A DNA stretch of 64,000 nt from Caulobacter radicis. Lineage in GTDB: Bacteria; Pseudomonadota; Alphaproteobacteria; Caulobacterales; Caulobacteraceae. Below the pieces are notes generated by a model, which did no database searches, was not told the DNA's origin, and saw only the letters and a program-made list of their open reading frames with translations. The position numbers and the translations under genes are program-made. The stretch's first letter is position 1, and every line of letters starts with the position of its first letter. The stretch spans positions 186,001 to 250,000 of the forward strand of contig NZ_QDKO01000009.1 in assembly GCF_003094615.1 (NCBI RefSeq), written 5' to 3'. This document shows positions 51,613 through 63,091 of this stretch, piece after piece.

Positions 51613-53136
51613 CTACGACCGATAATCGCCGTTGATGGCCACGTACTGCTTGGTCAGGTCGCAGGTCCAGACGGAGGAGCTGCCCTTGCCGACGCCGACC
51701 TCGACGGTGACCTCGAGCTCCTGGTTCTTCATGTAGGCGCTCATGGCCGCCTCGTCGTACTCGGCCGAGACCAGGCCGTCGCGGGCGGCGTAGAGCTCGC
51801 CGAAGCGGACGCTGATCTTCTCGCGATTGACCGGCTCGTCGGCGCGGCCGACGGCCATGACGATGCGGCCCCAGTTGGCGTCCTCGCCGGCGAAGGCGGT
51901 CTTGACCAGCGGGCTCTCGGCGATGGTGCGGGCGATCTTGCGGGCCGACAGCGGGCTCTCGGCGCCGTTGACGGTGATCTTGACGAACTTGGTGGCGCCT
52001 TCGCCGTCGCGGACCAGTTGCATCGCCAGGTCCAGCAGCACGCCTTCCAGCTTTTCGCGGAAGTCGGCCAGGCGCTTGTCGCCGGCGCGGCTGATCTTGG
52101 GCGCGCCCGACTGGCCGGTGGCGAAGAGCAGCAGGGTGTCGTTGGTCGAGCGGTCGCCGTCCACCGTCACGCAGTTGAAGGTGGTGCGGGTATAGAGGCT
52201 GACCAGGGTCTGTAGGGCGGCCGGCGCGATGGCCGCGTCGGTCGCGACGAAGGCCAGCATGGTGGCCATGTCGGGCGCGATCATGCCCGAGCCCTTGGCG
52301 ATGCCGGCGATCTTCACTTCATGGCCGTCGATCGTCGCCGTGGCGTAGGCGCCCTTCGGGAAGGTGTCGGTGGTCATGATCGCCGAGGCCGCCTGGGCCC
52401 AGCCGTCGGCGGTCAGGCGGGTTTCGACCTCGCGCAGGTTCGAGGTGATCTTGCTGTCGTCGAGGATGACGCCGATCACCCCGGTCGAGGCCATCATCAC
52501 GTCGCGCTGGCGGCAGTCGAAGCGCTTGCCCACGGCCGTGGCCACGCGGCGCACGGCGTCGGCGCCGGGCTTGCCGGTGAAGCTGTTGGCGCAGCCGGCG
52601 TTGACCACCAGGGCGCGCACGTCGGCGCCGCCGGTGGCGGCCAGCTGGCGCTTGCACCAGTCGACCGGGGCCGAGCCCACGCCGTGGCGGGTGAAGACCC
52701 CGGCGCCCGAGGTGCCCTCGGCGAAGCGCATCAGCAGCAGGTCGGGACGCTCGTGCTTGTAGAAGCCGGCGCGGCCGGTGGCGATCTCCACGCCGGCGAT
52801 CGGCGGGATGACCGGGAACGGCACGACCAGCGGCGAGACGGCCAGGCCCGGCTTGCCAGGCGCGACCGGCGGCGGGGCGACGACGGGCGCGGCCTGCGCG
52901 GGCGCCTCGCCGGCCGACTTCTGGGCGCGCCGCAGGCCGGCGCGCTTCAGGGCCGAGGCCAGCGGGTCGAGGGCGCGGTCCAGCGCGTGGCCGACGGTGG
53001 CGCCGACCTGGCCGACGATCTCGGCGGGCGTGGCGCTGGCAGGGGCCTTCTCGGCGGCTTTCGGCGCGGCCTTGGCCTTGGTCCTGGCGGTGTCGGCGGC
53101 CTTGTCGGTCGAGGTCGTGGTGGGCTTGCGGGTCAT
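51613..53136 (-). CDS. argJ: Bifunctional glutamate N-acetyltransferase/ornithine acetyltransferase
   Basis: Arginine-pathway enzyme, 507 residues, that recycles the acetyl group from N-acetylornithine to glutamate. The self-cleavage site is intact: KGSGMIAPDMATML, cut before Thr292 to give alpha and beta chains. The Thr-Gly oxyanion region (MMASTGVIGV) and C-terminal WTCDLTKQYVAINGDYRS are typical. Unusual is a Lys/Ala/Pro-rich N-terminal extension of about 100 residues before the conserved core (SPLVVPFPVI), since most ArgJ are near 410 residues. Its ATG overlaps the stop of the parvulin gene (ATGA) and the first codons may lie in that frame. It is coupled to the parvulin and ends beside a palindrome. 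Confidence 0.94.
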   Translation of the reverse strand: MTRKPTTTSTDKAADTARTKAKAAPKAAEKAPASATPAEIVGQVGATVGHALDRALDPLASALKRAGLRRAQKSAGEAPAQAAPVVAPPPVAPGKPGLAVSPLVVPFPVIPPIAGVEIATGRAGFYKHERPDLLLMRFAEGTSGAGVFTRHGVGSAPVDWCKRQLAATGGADVRALVVNAGCANSFTGKPGADAVRRVATAVGKRFDCRQRDVMMASTGVIGVILDDSKITSNLREVETRLTADGWAQAASAIMTTDTFPKGAYATATIDGHEVKIAGIAKGSGMIAPDMATMLAFVATDAAIAPAALQTLVSLYTRTTFNCVTVDGDRSTNDTLLLFATGQSGAPKISRAGDKRLADFREKLEGVLLDLAMQLVRDGEGATKFVKITVNGAESPLSARKIARTIAESPLVKTAFAGEDANWGRIVMAVGRADEPVNREKISVRFGELYAARDGLVSAEYDEAAMSAYMKNQELEVTVEVGVGKGSSSVWTCDLTKQYVAINGDYRS

Positions 53137-54119
53137 TTCTTCTGGGCCGAGTTCTGGGCCGGAGCCGAGGCGGGCGGGGCGTTGTCGAGGTCGGAGCTGG
53201 GGGCGGTGTCGCCGCCTCCGGGCGGCGCGGAGGCCGGCTCCTGCGGGGCGCCGGGAATGTCCTGGCCCTTGCCGACCAGCATCTCCACCTTGGCGCCACC
53301 GCGCAGTTTCTCCAGCAGGTCGCGGACCTGGTCGTAGGTAAGGAAACGCACGATCTGCGGACGGGCTTCCTCGAGGCTCATCGGCGCTTCCTGGCGCTTG
53401 TCCTCGACGCGCATCACCACCCAGCCGCCGTTGATGGCGAACGGGCCCACCAGGTCGCCCTTCTTGGCGTCCTTCAGGGCCACGGCGTAGGGCTCGGGCA
53501 TGATGTCGACGGTGAAGTAGTCGAGGTCGCCGCCCTTGAAGCGCGTGGCCTCGTCCTTGGAGCGCTCCATGGCCAGGGCGTCGAACGAGGCGCCGGTCGT
53601 CAGCAGCTTCTTGACGCTTTCCGCTTCCGCCTGGGTCGGCACCAGGATCTGGCGGGCGCGGATCTCTTCCGACTGCTTGGTCAGCTTCTGCTGCTCGCCG
53701 TAGAGGCCGCGGATGTTGTCCTCGGTGACGGCCTTCTCGACCATGCCCTCGACCAGCATGTCGCCCAGGATGCGCTCGCGGGCGGCGGCCAGGCGGCGCT
53801 GGGCGACGGGATCCTTGTCGAGCTTGCGCTCGATGGCCTCGGCGGCCAGCAGCTTCTGGTCGACCACCTCGTCGAGGACGCGGCGGAAGAGGTCGGACGA
53901 CACGTCCAGCGGTTCGCCCTCGCCGATCAGCCCCTGGGCGACGGCCTCGCGCTTGACGTCCGAGGCCCAGACGGCGTGGCCGTCGACCCGGGCCACGGCC
54001 GTGTCGCCGGGTTCGGGCGGGCGCTCGTCGACGCCGCCGCGGCCGCAGGCGGCGACCAGCAGCGCCAGGCCGAGCGCGGCGGCTGTCAGGAGCGAGCGGG
54101 GATTACGGACAGGGTTCAT
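53133..54119 (-). CDS. Parvulin-type peptidyl-prolyl isomerase lipoprotein
   Basis: Protein of 328 residues with a lipobox (LLVAAC, acylated Cys25). A SurA-N-like helical region (about 40-140, VRFRRVLDEVVDQKLLAAEA type) is followed by the PpiC isomerase domain (about 155-270, IRARQILVPTQAEAE, GGDLDYF and GPFAINGGWVVMRVED) and a Pro/Ala-rich tail. It should help periplasmic protein folding and outer-membrane assembly from the periplasmic face of a membrane. It is coupled to argJ by a four-base overlap and divergent from secA, so export machinery is on both sides. Confidence 0.9.
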   Translation of the reverse strand: MNPVRNPRSLLTAAALGLALLVAACGRGGVDERPPEPGDTAVARVDGHAVWASDVKREAVAQGLIGEGEPLDVSSDLFRRVLDEVVDQKLLAAEAIERKLDKDPVAQRRLAAARERILGDMLVEGMVEKAVTEDNIRGLYGEQQKLTKQSEEIRARQILVPTQAEAESVKKLLTTGASFDALAMERSKDEATRFKGGDLDYFTVDIMPEPYAVALKDAKKGDLVGPFAINGGWVVMRVEDKRQEAPMSLEEARPQIVRFLTYDQVRDLLEKLRGGAKVEMLVGKGQDIPGAPQEPASAPPGGGDTAPSSDLDNAPPASAPAQNSAQKK

Positions 54120-54488
54120 CGGGCGCGGATCTCCGCTGGTCTTATGAAATGCGCTCTAGAGCGCGTCAGGGCAAAGGGGAAGCCGTTTCGGCGGCTTGGC
54201 CCGCTAAACTTCGCGCGCGAGGATAAGGTTCGCGGAACCTATGCCGTTCGCGACGGTTCTGATCGCCGCCGAGCGGGTTTCGCGCAGCGGGTGAAAGCTT
54301 GGCCGATCGGGCTTTTCGACGCCTCGACGGGCCAGGCCTCGCGTTGACACTGGGGGGGGCGGTGCTTAAGTCTCGCGCGCGCGCCGTTTTCAGGGGTTCT
54401 GCGATCTCGGCGCACCGTCATTACCGTAGTGAAGGCCGATAAAGCCTTAGCGCCGGCCCACTAAGTTCTCGCTCCGGATCCTTCCTGC
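54120..54488. other. Divergent region between parvulin gene and secA
   Basis: 369 bases without a credible gene. It holds a perfect 15-nt dyad aggttcgcggaacct at 54226-54240 and the candidate secA promoter. A GTTC-N6-GTTC pair nearby misses the alphaproteobacterial SOS-box spacing by one base. Confidence 0.55.
54344..54372 (+). promoter_or_regulatory. Candidate secA promoter
   Basis: A perfect TTGACA at 54344-54349 is followed after 14 bases by gcttaagtc (54364 onward), resembling the Caulobacter housekeeping layout TTGAC-N10-14-GCTANAWC. It would give a leader of about 110 bases to secA. Prediction only. Confidence 0.45.
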
Positions 54489-57254
<2,766 letters not shown>

Positions 57255-57287
57255 CGACCGGCGGGTTCGCCAGAGCCTGAAACGACG

Positions 57288-57320
57288 AAGCCCGCCCCAG
57301 GAAACCGGGGCGGGCTTTTT
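57288..57320 (+). terminator. Rho-independent terminator of secA
   Basis: An 11-bp perfect stem (aagcccgcccc / ggggcgggctt) with an 8-base loop, followed by TTTTT-type run (cttttt). It lies about 35 bases past the stop and also ends the convergent gene. Confidence 0.88.
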
Positions 57321-57333
57321 CGTGGGCGGGGCC

Positions 57334-57636
57334 TTAGCCGCCCTTCTTCGTCCCCAGGTCCATGCCCAGCGTCGGGCCGATGCCGTCGGGGTGGTCGCCG
57401 AAGGGGTTGCGGTGGGCGTTCGCGAGCTTGGCCAGGCGCTGGCGCAGGTCGTCGTCGACGCGGACGATGTCGTCGATGGCGGCGGCCTGCTCGGCGTTGG
57501 CTTCGGAACCGTCGGGCTCGGCCAGCACCCGCTCGATCGCCGCCAGGAAGCAGGCCTCTTCGGGTGAGCCCGAGGGCGGCGGCGCCTCCAGCCAGGCCAG
57601 CACGGTTTCGAGCGCGTCTTCGAAGGTCTGGGCCAT
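57334..57636 (-). CDS. Conserved hypothetical acidic protein
   Basis: Small cytoplasmic protein of 100 residues, acidic and helical (FEDALETVLAWLEAPPPSGS, then LRQRLAKLANAHRNPFGD). No family is recognised. GAGGAG lies eight bases before the ATG; a longer frame upstream is not supported. It is convergent with secA and shares its terminator. Possibly expressed with the AhpD-like gene upstream, but about 66 bases separate them. Confidence 0.7.
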   Translation of the reverse strand: MAQTFEDALETVLAWLEAPPPSGSPEEACFLAAIERVLAEPDGSEANAEQAAAIDDIVRVDDDLRQRLAKLANAHRNPFGDHPDGIGPTLGMDLGTKKGG

Positions 57637-57702
57637 GCGGGGATCTCCTCTAGCAGGTGCAGCTTGGGCAACGCCCCGCATGGCGGCTTGTTCAACGAAG
57701 GC

Positions 57703-58134
57703 TCAGTGGGCCGAGACGCCCAGGCGGTTCCAAAGGTTGATCATCGCCACCAGGGCGGTAAGGGCGCTGGCCTCGACCTCGCTGTAGTGGGCCCGCAGCT
57801 CGGCCCGCAGCGGGGCCAGGTCGACCTTGGCCGGCAGCTGGGTCAGCGCCTCGGTCCAGGCCAGGGCGGCCTTCTCGGCGGGGGTGTAGTCGGCCACGTG
57901 CCGCCAGACGGTCAGGCGATCCAGGCGCTCGTTGGTCTCGCCGTCGTCGCGGGCTTCCTTGGAGTGCATCTTCACGCAGAAGGCGCAGTCGTTGAGCTGC
58001 GAGGCGCGCAGCTTGACGAGATGGAGCAGGCGAGGGGCGACGCCGGCCGCGGCCACCGCCTGCTCGGCGGCGATGAAGGCCTGGTAGACGGCGGGGACGT
58101 TCTTGTCGTGGCGGAAGGCGGCGGTGTCGCTCAT
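57703..58134 (-). CDS. Carboxymuconolactone decarboxylase/AhpD-like protein
   Basis: Protein of 143 residues in the AhpD-like superfamily. The redox motif is CAFCVKMH at about 50-57 with the following His/Glu proton relay (HSKEARDDGET), typical of peroxidase-like members. Helices around it are DLAPLRAELRAHYSEVEASA. It probably reduces hydroperoxides or acts in oxidative stress; no partner reductase is adjacent. The start at MSDTAAF has AGGA in front. Confidence 0.9.
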   Translation of the reverse strand: MSDTAAFRHDKNVPAVYQAFIAAEQAVAAAGVAPRLLHLVKLRASQLNDCAFCVKMHSKEARDDGETNERLDRLTVWRHVADYTPAEKAALAWTEALTQLPAKVDLAPLRAELRAHYSEVEASALTALVAMINLWNRLGVSAH

Positions 58135-58238
58135 GGTCCTGATCCTCTGCATGGCCCCATCGGGGTTTCGAAGATCAGGACGAGACGGGCGCGCGTCTTG
58201 TGACATGGCGCCCGGAAAAAGCAGGCGCCGGGCGTGCC

Positions 58239-58445
58239 TCAGTCGACCCGGTCGGTCGACCGTGTGACGGCTTTCCAGGCGAGGAAGCCCAGGAAGCCCG
58301 CGCCGATGACCAGGCTCGCGACCAGGGCGACGGGCGCGGGCGCGGCGTCGGCCAGCACGTCGAGACCGGCGCCGACTCCGTCGTCCAGATGGGAAGAGGA
58401 CTTGCGCTTCTTGCCGGCCAGGAAGGGGTGGCGCTTTTTCAGCAC
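58239..58445 (-). CDS. Small membrane protein after accA
   Basis: 68 residues: a basic N-terminus (LKKRHPFLAGKKRKSSSHL), an acidic linker and one TM helix at about 38-58 (PVALVASLVIGAGFLGFLAW). The GTG start lies three bases past the accA stop, so coupling is likely. No family recognised. The alternative is a non-coding tail, but the single clean helix argues for a real gene. Confidence 0.55.
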   Translation of the reverse strand: MLKKRHPFLAGKKRKSSSHLDDGVGAGLDVLADAAPAPVALVASLVIGAGFLGFLAWKAVTRSTDRVD

Positions 58446-58447
58446 CT

Positions 58448-59410
58448 CTACTGCAGGCCCTCGCGGCCGATGGCGTAGAAGCGTTCGGCGCGCTGGCGCT
58501 TGAGTTCGGCGGGGGTCAGGAGCGACAGCTTCTTCAGCTCGTCCTCGACCGCGTCGCCGACGGCCCTGATGGCGGCTTCCGGATCCGAATGGGCGCCGCC
58601 GGCCGGTTCCTCGACGATGCGGTCGACGATGCGCAGCTTGATCAGGTCCTGGGCGGTGATCTTCATGTTGGTGGCCGCGTCCTTGGCCCGGGCGCCGTCG
58701 CGCCACAGGATCGAGGCCGCGCCTTCCGGCGAGATCACCGAATAGATCGAGTGCTCGAGGATCAGCACGCGGTTGGCGCCGGCCAGGGCGATGGCGCCGC
58801 CCGAGCCGCCTTCGCCGGTGACGGTGGCGACCATCGGGGTGCCCAGGGTCAGGCAGCGCTCGGTCGAGCGGGCGATGGCCTCGGCCTGGCCGCGCTCTTC
58901 GGCGCCCAGGCCCGGATAGGCGCCGGCGGTGTCGACGAAGGTGACGACCGGCAGGTTGAAGCGCTCGGCCATGTCCATCAGGCGCACGGCCTTGCGGTAG
59001 CCTTCGGGGCGGGCCATGCCGAAGTTGTGCTTCAGGCGGGTGGTGGTGTCGTAGCCCTTCTCGTGGCCCATCACGACCACCGGCATGCCGCGGAAGCGGC
59101 CCAGGCCGCCGACGATGGCCTGGTCGTCGGCGAACTTGCGGTCGCCGCGCAGCTCGACGAACTCGTCGATCAGGCCCGCGACATAATCACGCAGGTGCGG
59201 ACGCTGCGGGTGGCGGGCGACCATCGTCTTCTGCCAGGCGTCGAGGCCGGCATAGGCTTCCTTGCGAAGCACCTGCACGCGCTCGCGCAGGGCGCCGATC
59301 TCGCTGTCGAACGCGCCAGGACCAGCCGTCTCGGAAAGCTTTGAAAGCTCTTCGATCTTGGCTTCCAGGTCGGCGATGGGTCGCTCGAAATCGAGATAGT
59401 GCGCGGCCAT
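58448..59410 (-). CDS. accA: Acetyl-CoA carboxylase carboxyltransferase alpha subunit
   Basis: Part of the enzyme that makes malonyl-CoA, the first committed step of fatty acid synthesis (320 residues). The sequence shows YLDFERPIADLEAKIEEL, HPQRPHLRDYVAG, GYDTTTRLKHNFGM, FVDTAGAYPGLGAEERGQ, GEGGSGGAIAL and SPEGAASILWRD, all hallmark AccA segments. The length is normal. AAGAG lies before the ATG. AccD and the biotin subunits are not in the window. Confidence 0.97.
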   Translation of the reverse strand: MAAHYLDFERPIADLEAKIEELSKLSETAGPGAFDSEIGALRERVQVLRKEAYAGLDAWQKTMVARHPQRPHLRDYVAGLIDEFVELRGDRKFADDQAIVGGLGRFRGMPVVVMGHEKGYDTTTRLKHNFGMARPEGYRKAVRLMDMAERFNLPVVTFVDTAGAYPGLGAEERGQAEAIARSTERCLTLGTPMVATVTGEGGSGGAIALAGANRVLILEHSIYSVISPEGAASILWRDGARAKDAATNMKITAQDLIKLRIVDRIVEEPAGGAHSDPEAAIRAVGDAVEDELKKLSLLTPAELKRQRAERFYAIGREGLQ

Positions 59411-59694
59411 GAGTCTCTTAACGTCGCCGTTTGCGAAAGGTTGGCGAACCTAGTGCGTGATGACGCCCAGGGAAAGCGCATTCACGCGGAATTGGAACCA
59501 CCGTCTCGGCGACGGATTCCCTGGTCACGGGATTCGTCCCCAACTGAGTCCTGTTAAGAAACCGAACCCCTATGGTGAATCGAACGCCGATCATTATATT
59601 GGGTTCTCAAGAGCCGGCTGCGGAAGTCAGCTGGCGCTGCGGCCCCGCCCATCGAACATGGACACGGCCCGCCTGATGAGGACGCATCGTTCCC

Positions 59695-59889
59695 ATGCAG
59701 GTGTTCACCTTCTTCTGTGTCGAGCGCGACGGCTCGGTTCCCCGTTTCGATGTCACGGCCTGCGCCGACGACAACGCCGCGCGCGTGCGCGCTGGCGAGT
59801 TGTTCGACATGCATCGCGGCTGCAACGAGGTCGAGGTCTGGCGCGGCGCCACGCACCTGTTCAAGGTCGGGGCCGGCGCGGCCGCCTGA
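59695..59889 (+). CDS. Small hypothetical protein
   Basis: 64-residue soluble protein (FTFFCVERDGSVPRFDVTAC, then ELFDMHRGCNEVEVW). The composition and compact beta-type pattern look real, and similar small proteins are common in alphaproteobacteria, but no function is known. The ribosome site is weak and spaced long. The OsmC gene follows 85 bases downstream on the same strand. Confidence 0.65.
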   Translation: MQVFTFFCVERDGSVPRFDVTACADDNAARVRAGELFDMHRGCNEVEVWRGATHLFKVGAGAAA

Positions 59890-59974
59890 ACCTTCACGTT
59901 CGCGCGGATTCGACCAAGCGCAACATCGGTCAAGGCGCCACATTGGCGTTCTCGACCGACGCAGGATCCTCGCC

Positions 59975-60388
59975 ATGACCGACATCGCCCGCCCTTCCGC
60001 CATCGCCGAGGACAGCGGCCACGGCGGCGTGCAGATCCTGGTCACGGCCGGGCCCTCGCGCCTGGCCGGCGACCTCAAGCCGTCCGAGGGCGGGTTGGAC
60101 ACCGGCCCCAATCCGCATGACCTGGTCGCCGCGGGCCTGGCGGCCTGCACGACCCAGACGCTGCGCCTTTATGCCAAGCGCAAGGGCTGGGCCCTGGGCG
60201 CGGTGCGGGTGGAGACCACCTGGCGGCGCCTGCCCGGCCAGATCCCGGCCGATGTCTTCGACCGGGTGATCAGCCTATCCGGCGACCTCGACGCCGAGCA
60301 GCGCCAGCGCCTGCTGGAGATCGCCGAGGCCTGCCCGGTGCACAAGATGCTGACCGCCGGCGTCAAGGTCGAAACGCGGGTGGCGTAG
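59975..60388 (+). CDS. OsmC family protein
   Basis: 137-residue thiol peroxidase-type protein. The two active cysteines are present: GLAACTTQTLRLYAKRKGW (about 58-76) and ACPVHKML (about 115). The DTGPNPHDLVAAG lead-in is typical. OsmC/Ohr proteins reduce organic hydroperoxides. The ATG has AGGA upstream. Downstream lies palindrome family F. Confidence 0.92.
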   Translation: MTDIARPSAIAEDSGHGGVQILVTAGPSRLAGDLKPSEGGLDTGPNPHDLVAAGLAACTTQTLRLYAKRKGWALGAVRVETTWRRLPGQIPADVFDRVISLSGDLDAEQRQRLLEIAEACPVHKMLTAGVKVETRVA

Positions 60389-60397
60389 GGGGCGCGT

Positions 60398-60501
60398 TGC
60401 GTCCTTCGAGGCTCGGCTGCGCCTCGCACCTCAGGATGAGGAAGTCATTGCGTCGTATCCCTCATCCTGAGGCGCCCGCGCAGCGGGCCTCGAAGGACGC
60501 A
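60398..60501. repeat. Intergenic palindromic element, family F
   Basis: A 104-bp inverted repeat with ends tgcgtccttcgaggc / gcctcgaaggacgca and inner arms cctcaggatgagg / cctcatcctgagg around a short unpaired centre. No ORF is present. It separates the osmC and ABC-transporter genes, and RNA from it would fold tightly. Confidence 0.8.
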
Positions 60502-60593
60502 GGGCCGTGCAGCCGCCGGGGCTGATCGCCCGCCTTGCGCCTCTCCCCCAATCGCGATCACATGCCCGCCGTGATTGCACGGGGGCAGCCAGC

Positions 60594-61352
60594 GTGACCG
60601 AAGCCTTGATCGTCCGGGGGCTGGACAAGACCTTCGCCAAGCCCGCCGTGCGCGAGCTGGACCTGACGGTGCACCCGGGCGAGCTCTATGCGCTGCTGGG
60701 GCCCAACGGCGCGGGCAAGACCACGACGCTGCGGATGGTCGCGGGCCTGACCAAGCCCGACAAGGGATCGATCAGCATCTTCGGCATCGACGCCCTGGCC
60801 GATCCGGCGGCCGCCAAGGCGGTGACCGCCTGGGCGCCGGACGAGGCGATGATCTACGACCGGCTGACCCCGCTGGAATATCTGGAGTTCGTGGCCGGCC
60901 TGTGGAACGTCGAGCCCAGGCACGCCAAGGCGCGGGCGCAGGAGCTGCTGGAGACCCTGGGCCTGGCGTCGGAGGCAAGGCGGCGGTGCGAGGGCTTCTC
61001 GCGTGGCATGAAGCAGAAGGTGGCCCTGGCCGGAGCCTTGATCCACGATCCCCGGCTGCTGATCCTCGACGAGCCGCTGACCGGCCTGGACGCGGCCTCG
61101 GCGCGCCTGGTCAAGGACATGTTGCAGGCCCGCGTCGACGCCGGCGGCACGGTGATCCTGACCACCCACATCCTCGAGGTCGCCGAGCGCATGGCCGACC
61201 GCATCGGCATCATCGCCGGCGGTCGCCTGTTGGCCGAGGGCACGCTCGATGCGCTGCGGGCGCATGCCAGCAAGACGGGGGCCGGGCAGGGCGGCGGCGA
61301 CACCCTGGAAGACGTTTTCCTGCAACTGACCGCCGACGGAGCGCCCGCGTGA
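60594..61352 (+). CDS. ABC transporter ATP-binding protein
   Basis: Nucleotide-binding subunit of 252 residues. Walker A is GPNGAGKTT, the signature reads FSRGMKQKVALA, Walker B is LLILDEP, and the switch His is in LTTHILEV. The DAMIYDRLTPLEYLEFVAGL region places it among CcmA/NatA-type exporters. The GTG start is chosen for GGGGG eight bases upstream and because TEALIVRGLDKTF begins the fold. Its stop overlaps the permease start (GTGA). Confidence 0.93.
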   Translation: MTEALIVRGLDKTFAKPAVRELDLTVHPGELYALLGPNGAGKTTTLRMVAGLTKPDKGSISIFGIDALADPAAAKAVTAWAPDEAMIYDRLTPLEYLEFVAGLWNVEPRHAKARAQELLETLGLASEARRRCEGFSRGMKQKVALAGALIHDPRLLILDEPLTGLDAASARLVKDMLQARVDAGGTVILTTHILEVAERMADRIGIIAGGRLLAEGTLDALRAHASKTGAGQGGGDTLEDVFLQLTADGAPA

Positions 61353-62899
61353 GCCTGCTGCGTCCGGGCGGGGTCCCCTGGCTGCTCGCCCACGAGATGC
61401 GGCTGAGCTTTCGCGCCCTGACCGGCAAGCGGGCCATGGGCGGCGTCGGGGCGATGATCGGCCTTGCGATCCTGGCGCTGGTGATGCTGAGCGGCGGGGT
61501 GATCATCGGCCTGGCCTTGCGCAAGCTGGACGTGCCGGTGGTCCCGCTGTCGGCCGCCATCGCCCTGGCCTGCTGCGCCACGGCCTTCACCCTGATGCTG
61601 TCCCAGACCCTGGCCGCCGCCAGCGAGGCGCTCTACGAGCGCGGCGACCTCGATTTGCTGTTCTCCTCGCCGATCGCGCCGCGCACGGTGCTGTTCGTCC
61701 GCGCCATGGGCGTGGCGACCGGCGTGCTGACGGTGTTCCTGATCTTCGTCACGCCGCTCCTGGGGCCGGCGATCATCCTCGGTCACCCGGAGTGGCTGGG
61801 CCTGTTCGGCGTTTTGGCGGCCCTGGCCCTGCTGGCCACCGCCACGGGCCTGACCCTGGCCTTGTTCCTGTTCCGGCTGATCGGTCCCCGCCGCACGCGC
61901 ACCGTGGCCCAGGTGCTGGCGGCCCTGACGGGCGCGGCCTTCTTCCTGGTCAGCCAGGTCCGCACGCTGATGGGCGAGCGGGCCAGCGAGAGCCTGTTCC
62001 AGTCGCTGGCGCGCGAGGCCGCCGAAGGCCGCATGAAGATCCCGTCGGTCGGCTACTGGCCGCTGAAGGCGATGCTGGGCGAGCCGCTGCCGCTGCTGGC
62101 GATGCTGGCGATCGGCGCGGGGGCCTTCGCGCTGGCGGCGCTGTCGCTGGGCAAGCGCTTCGCCGACGCCGCGGCGGTGACGCAAGGGGCCGAAGCCTCG
62201 GCCGCCAGGCCCGTCAAAGGCCGCGACCGGGCCTTCGCCGGCGGGGTGTTCGCCGCCACCCTGGCCAAGGAACTGCGGCTGATCCTGCGCGACGCCAGCC
62301 TGCTGTCGCAGGTGCTGCTGCGGGTTCTCTACCTGGTGCCGACCGCGGTGATCCTCAGCCGCAACGCCGGTCACGGCGACGGCGGCGCGGCCCTGGCCGG
62401 CGGCGCGGGCGTCGTGGTGTTCCTGGCCGGGCAGGTGGCCGGGAGTCTCGCCTGGATCACCCTGTCTGCCGAGGAAAGCCCCGACCTGCTGGCCGTCTCG
62501 CCGGCCGCCACCCGCAGCCTGCGCCGCGCCAAGCTGGCCGCCGCCCTGCTGCCGGTGGCCCTGCTGCTGGCGGTTCCGCTGGGCGTTCTGCTGTGGCTGG
62601 CCCCGGTCACGGCGCTGTGGACGGCGTTGGGCGCGGGGCTGTCGGCCTGGGCCTGCGGCCTGATCAACGTCTGGCATCAGAAGCCGGGCAAGCGGGCCGA
62701 CTTCAAGCGCCGCCGCGGGTCATCGTGGTTCGCCACCCTGGCCGAGGTGGTGGTCTCGGCCCTGCTGGCCGTGACGACGGGGCTGGCGGTGGCGGGCTTC
62801 TCGCCTTGGGCGGCGATCCCGCTGGCCTGCGCGGGCCTGGCCATGCTGGCCCTGCGCCGCAGCGACGAGCAGATCGCCAAGGTGCTGCGGATGGCTTGA
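61349..62899 (+). CDS. ABC transporter permease
   Basis: Integral membrane partner of the preceding ATPase, 516 residues with about ten to twelve TM helices in two clusters (about 30-230 and 290-510) separated by a cytoplasmic loop (RFADAAAVTQGAEASAARP). It probably exports a small molecule or lipid; the substrate cannot be read. The GTG start overlaps the ATPase stop, so the two are translated together. The C-terminus is LRRSDEQIAKVLRMA. Confidence 0.88.
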   Translation: MSLLRPGGVPWLLAHEMRLSFRALTGKRAMGGVGAMIGLAILALVMLSGGVIIGLALRKLDVPVVPLSAAIALACCATAFTLMLSQTLAAASEALYERGDLDLLFSSPIAPRTVLFVRAMGVATGVLTVFLIFVTPLLGPAIILGHPEWLGLFGVLAALALLATATGLTLALFLFRLIGPRRTRTVAQVLAALTGAAFFLVSQVRTLMGERASESLFQSLAREAAEGRMKIPSVGYWPLKAMLGEPLPLLAMLAIGAGAFALAALSLGKRFADAAAVTQGAEASAARPVKGRDRAFAGGVFAATLAKELRLILRDASLLSQVLLRVLYLVPTAVILSRNAGHGDGGAALAGGAGVVVFLAGQVAGSLAWITLSAEESPDLLAVSPAATRSLRRAKLAAALLPVALLLAVPLGVLLWLAPVTALWTALGAGLSAWACGLINVWHQKPGKRADFKRRRGSSWFATLAEVVVSALLAVTTGLAVAGFSPWAAIPLACAGLAMLALRRSDEQIAKVLRMA

Positions 62900-62905
62900 C
62901 CCCCT

Positions 62906-63085
62906 CCGTCGGCTTCCGCGACACCTCTCCTATGGGGGAGAGCATCTGGGCGCTTGATCCTCCCCCTCTGGGGGAGGTGGCCCGAAGGGTCGGAGGGGGA
63001 CGTTTTCAGCTTTCCAGGCGGCGGACAGTCATCAGCACTCCCCTCTCCGTCGCCTGCGGCGACACCTCTCCCACGGGGAGAGGGG
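62906..63085. repeat. Intergenic palindromic elements, family E relatives
   Basis: Two partly overlapping palindromes between convergent genes. One runs from cctccgtcggcttccgcgac to tcggaggggg with inner cctatgggggagag and cctccccctctgggggaggt arms. The other is cccctctccgtcgcctgcgg to cacggggagagggg. They share words with the 44145-44282 element but are rearranged. Confidence 0.65.
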
Positions 63086-63091
63086 CTTTGG

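Noticed and set aside
54237-54257. SOS (LexA) box upstream of secA
   Set aside because: GTTC pairs occur with six-base spacing, whereas the alphaproteobacterial box is GTTC-N7-GTTC.
53976-54347. 123-codon frame upstream of secA
   Set aside because: Overlaps the parvulin gene on the other strand, has no ribosome site and no recognisable protein character.
59595-59619. EcfG-type promoter upstream of accA
   Set aside because: The -35 reads AGAAC rather than GGAAC and lies about 190 bases from accA, so the match is too weak.
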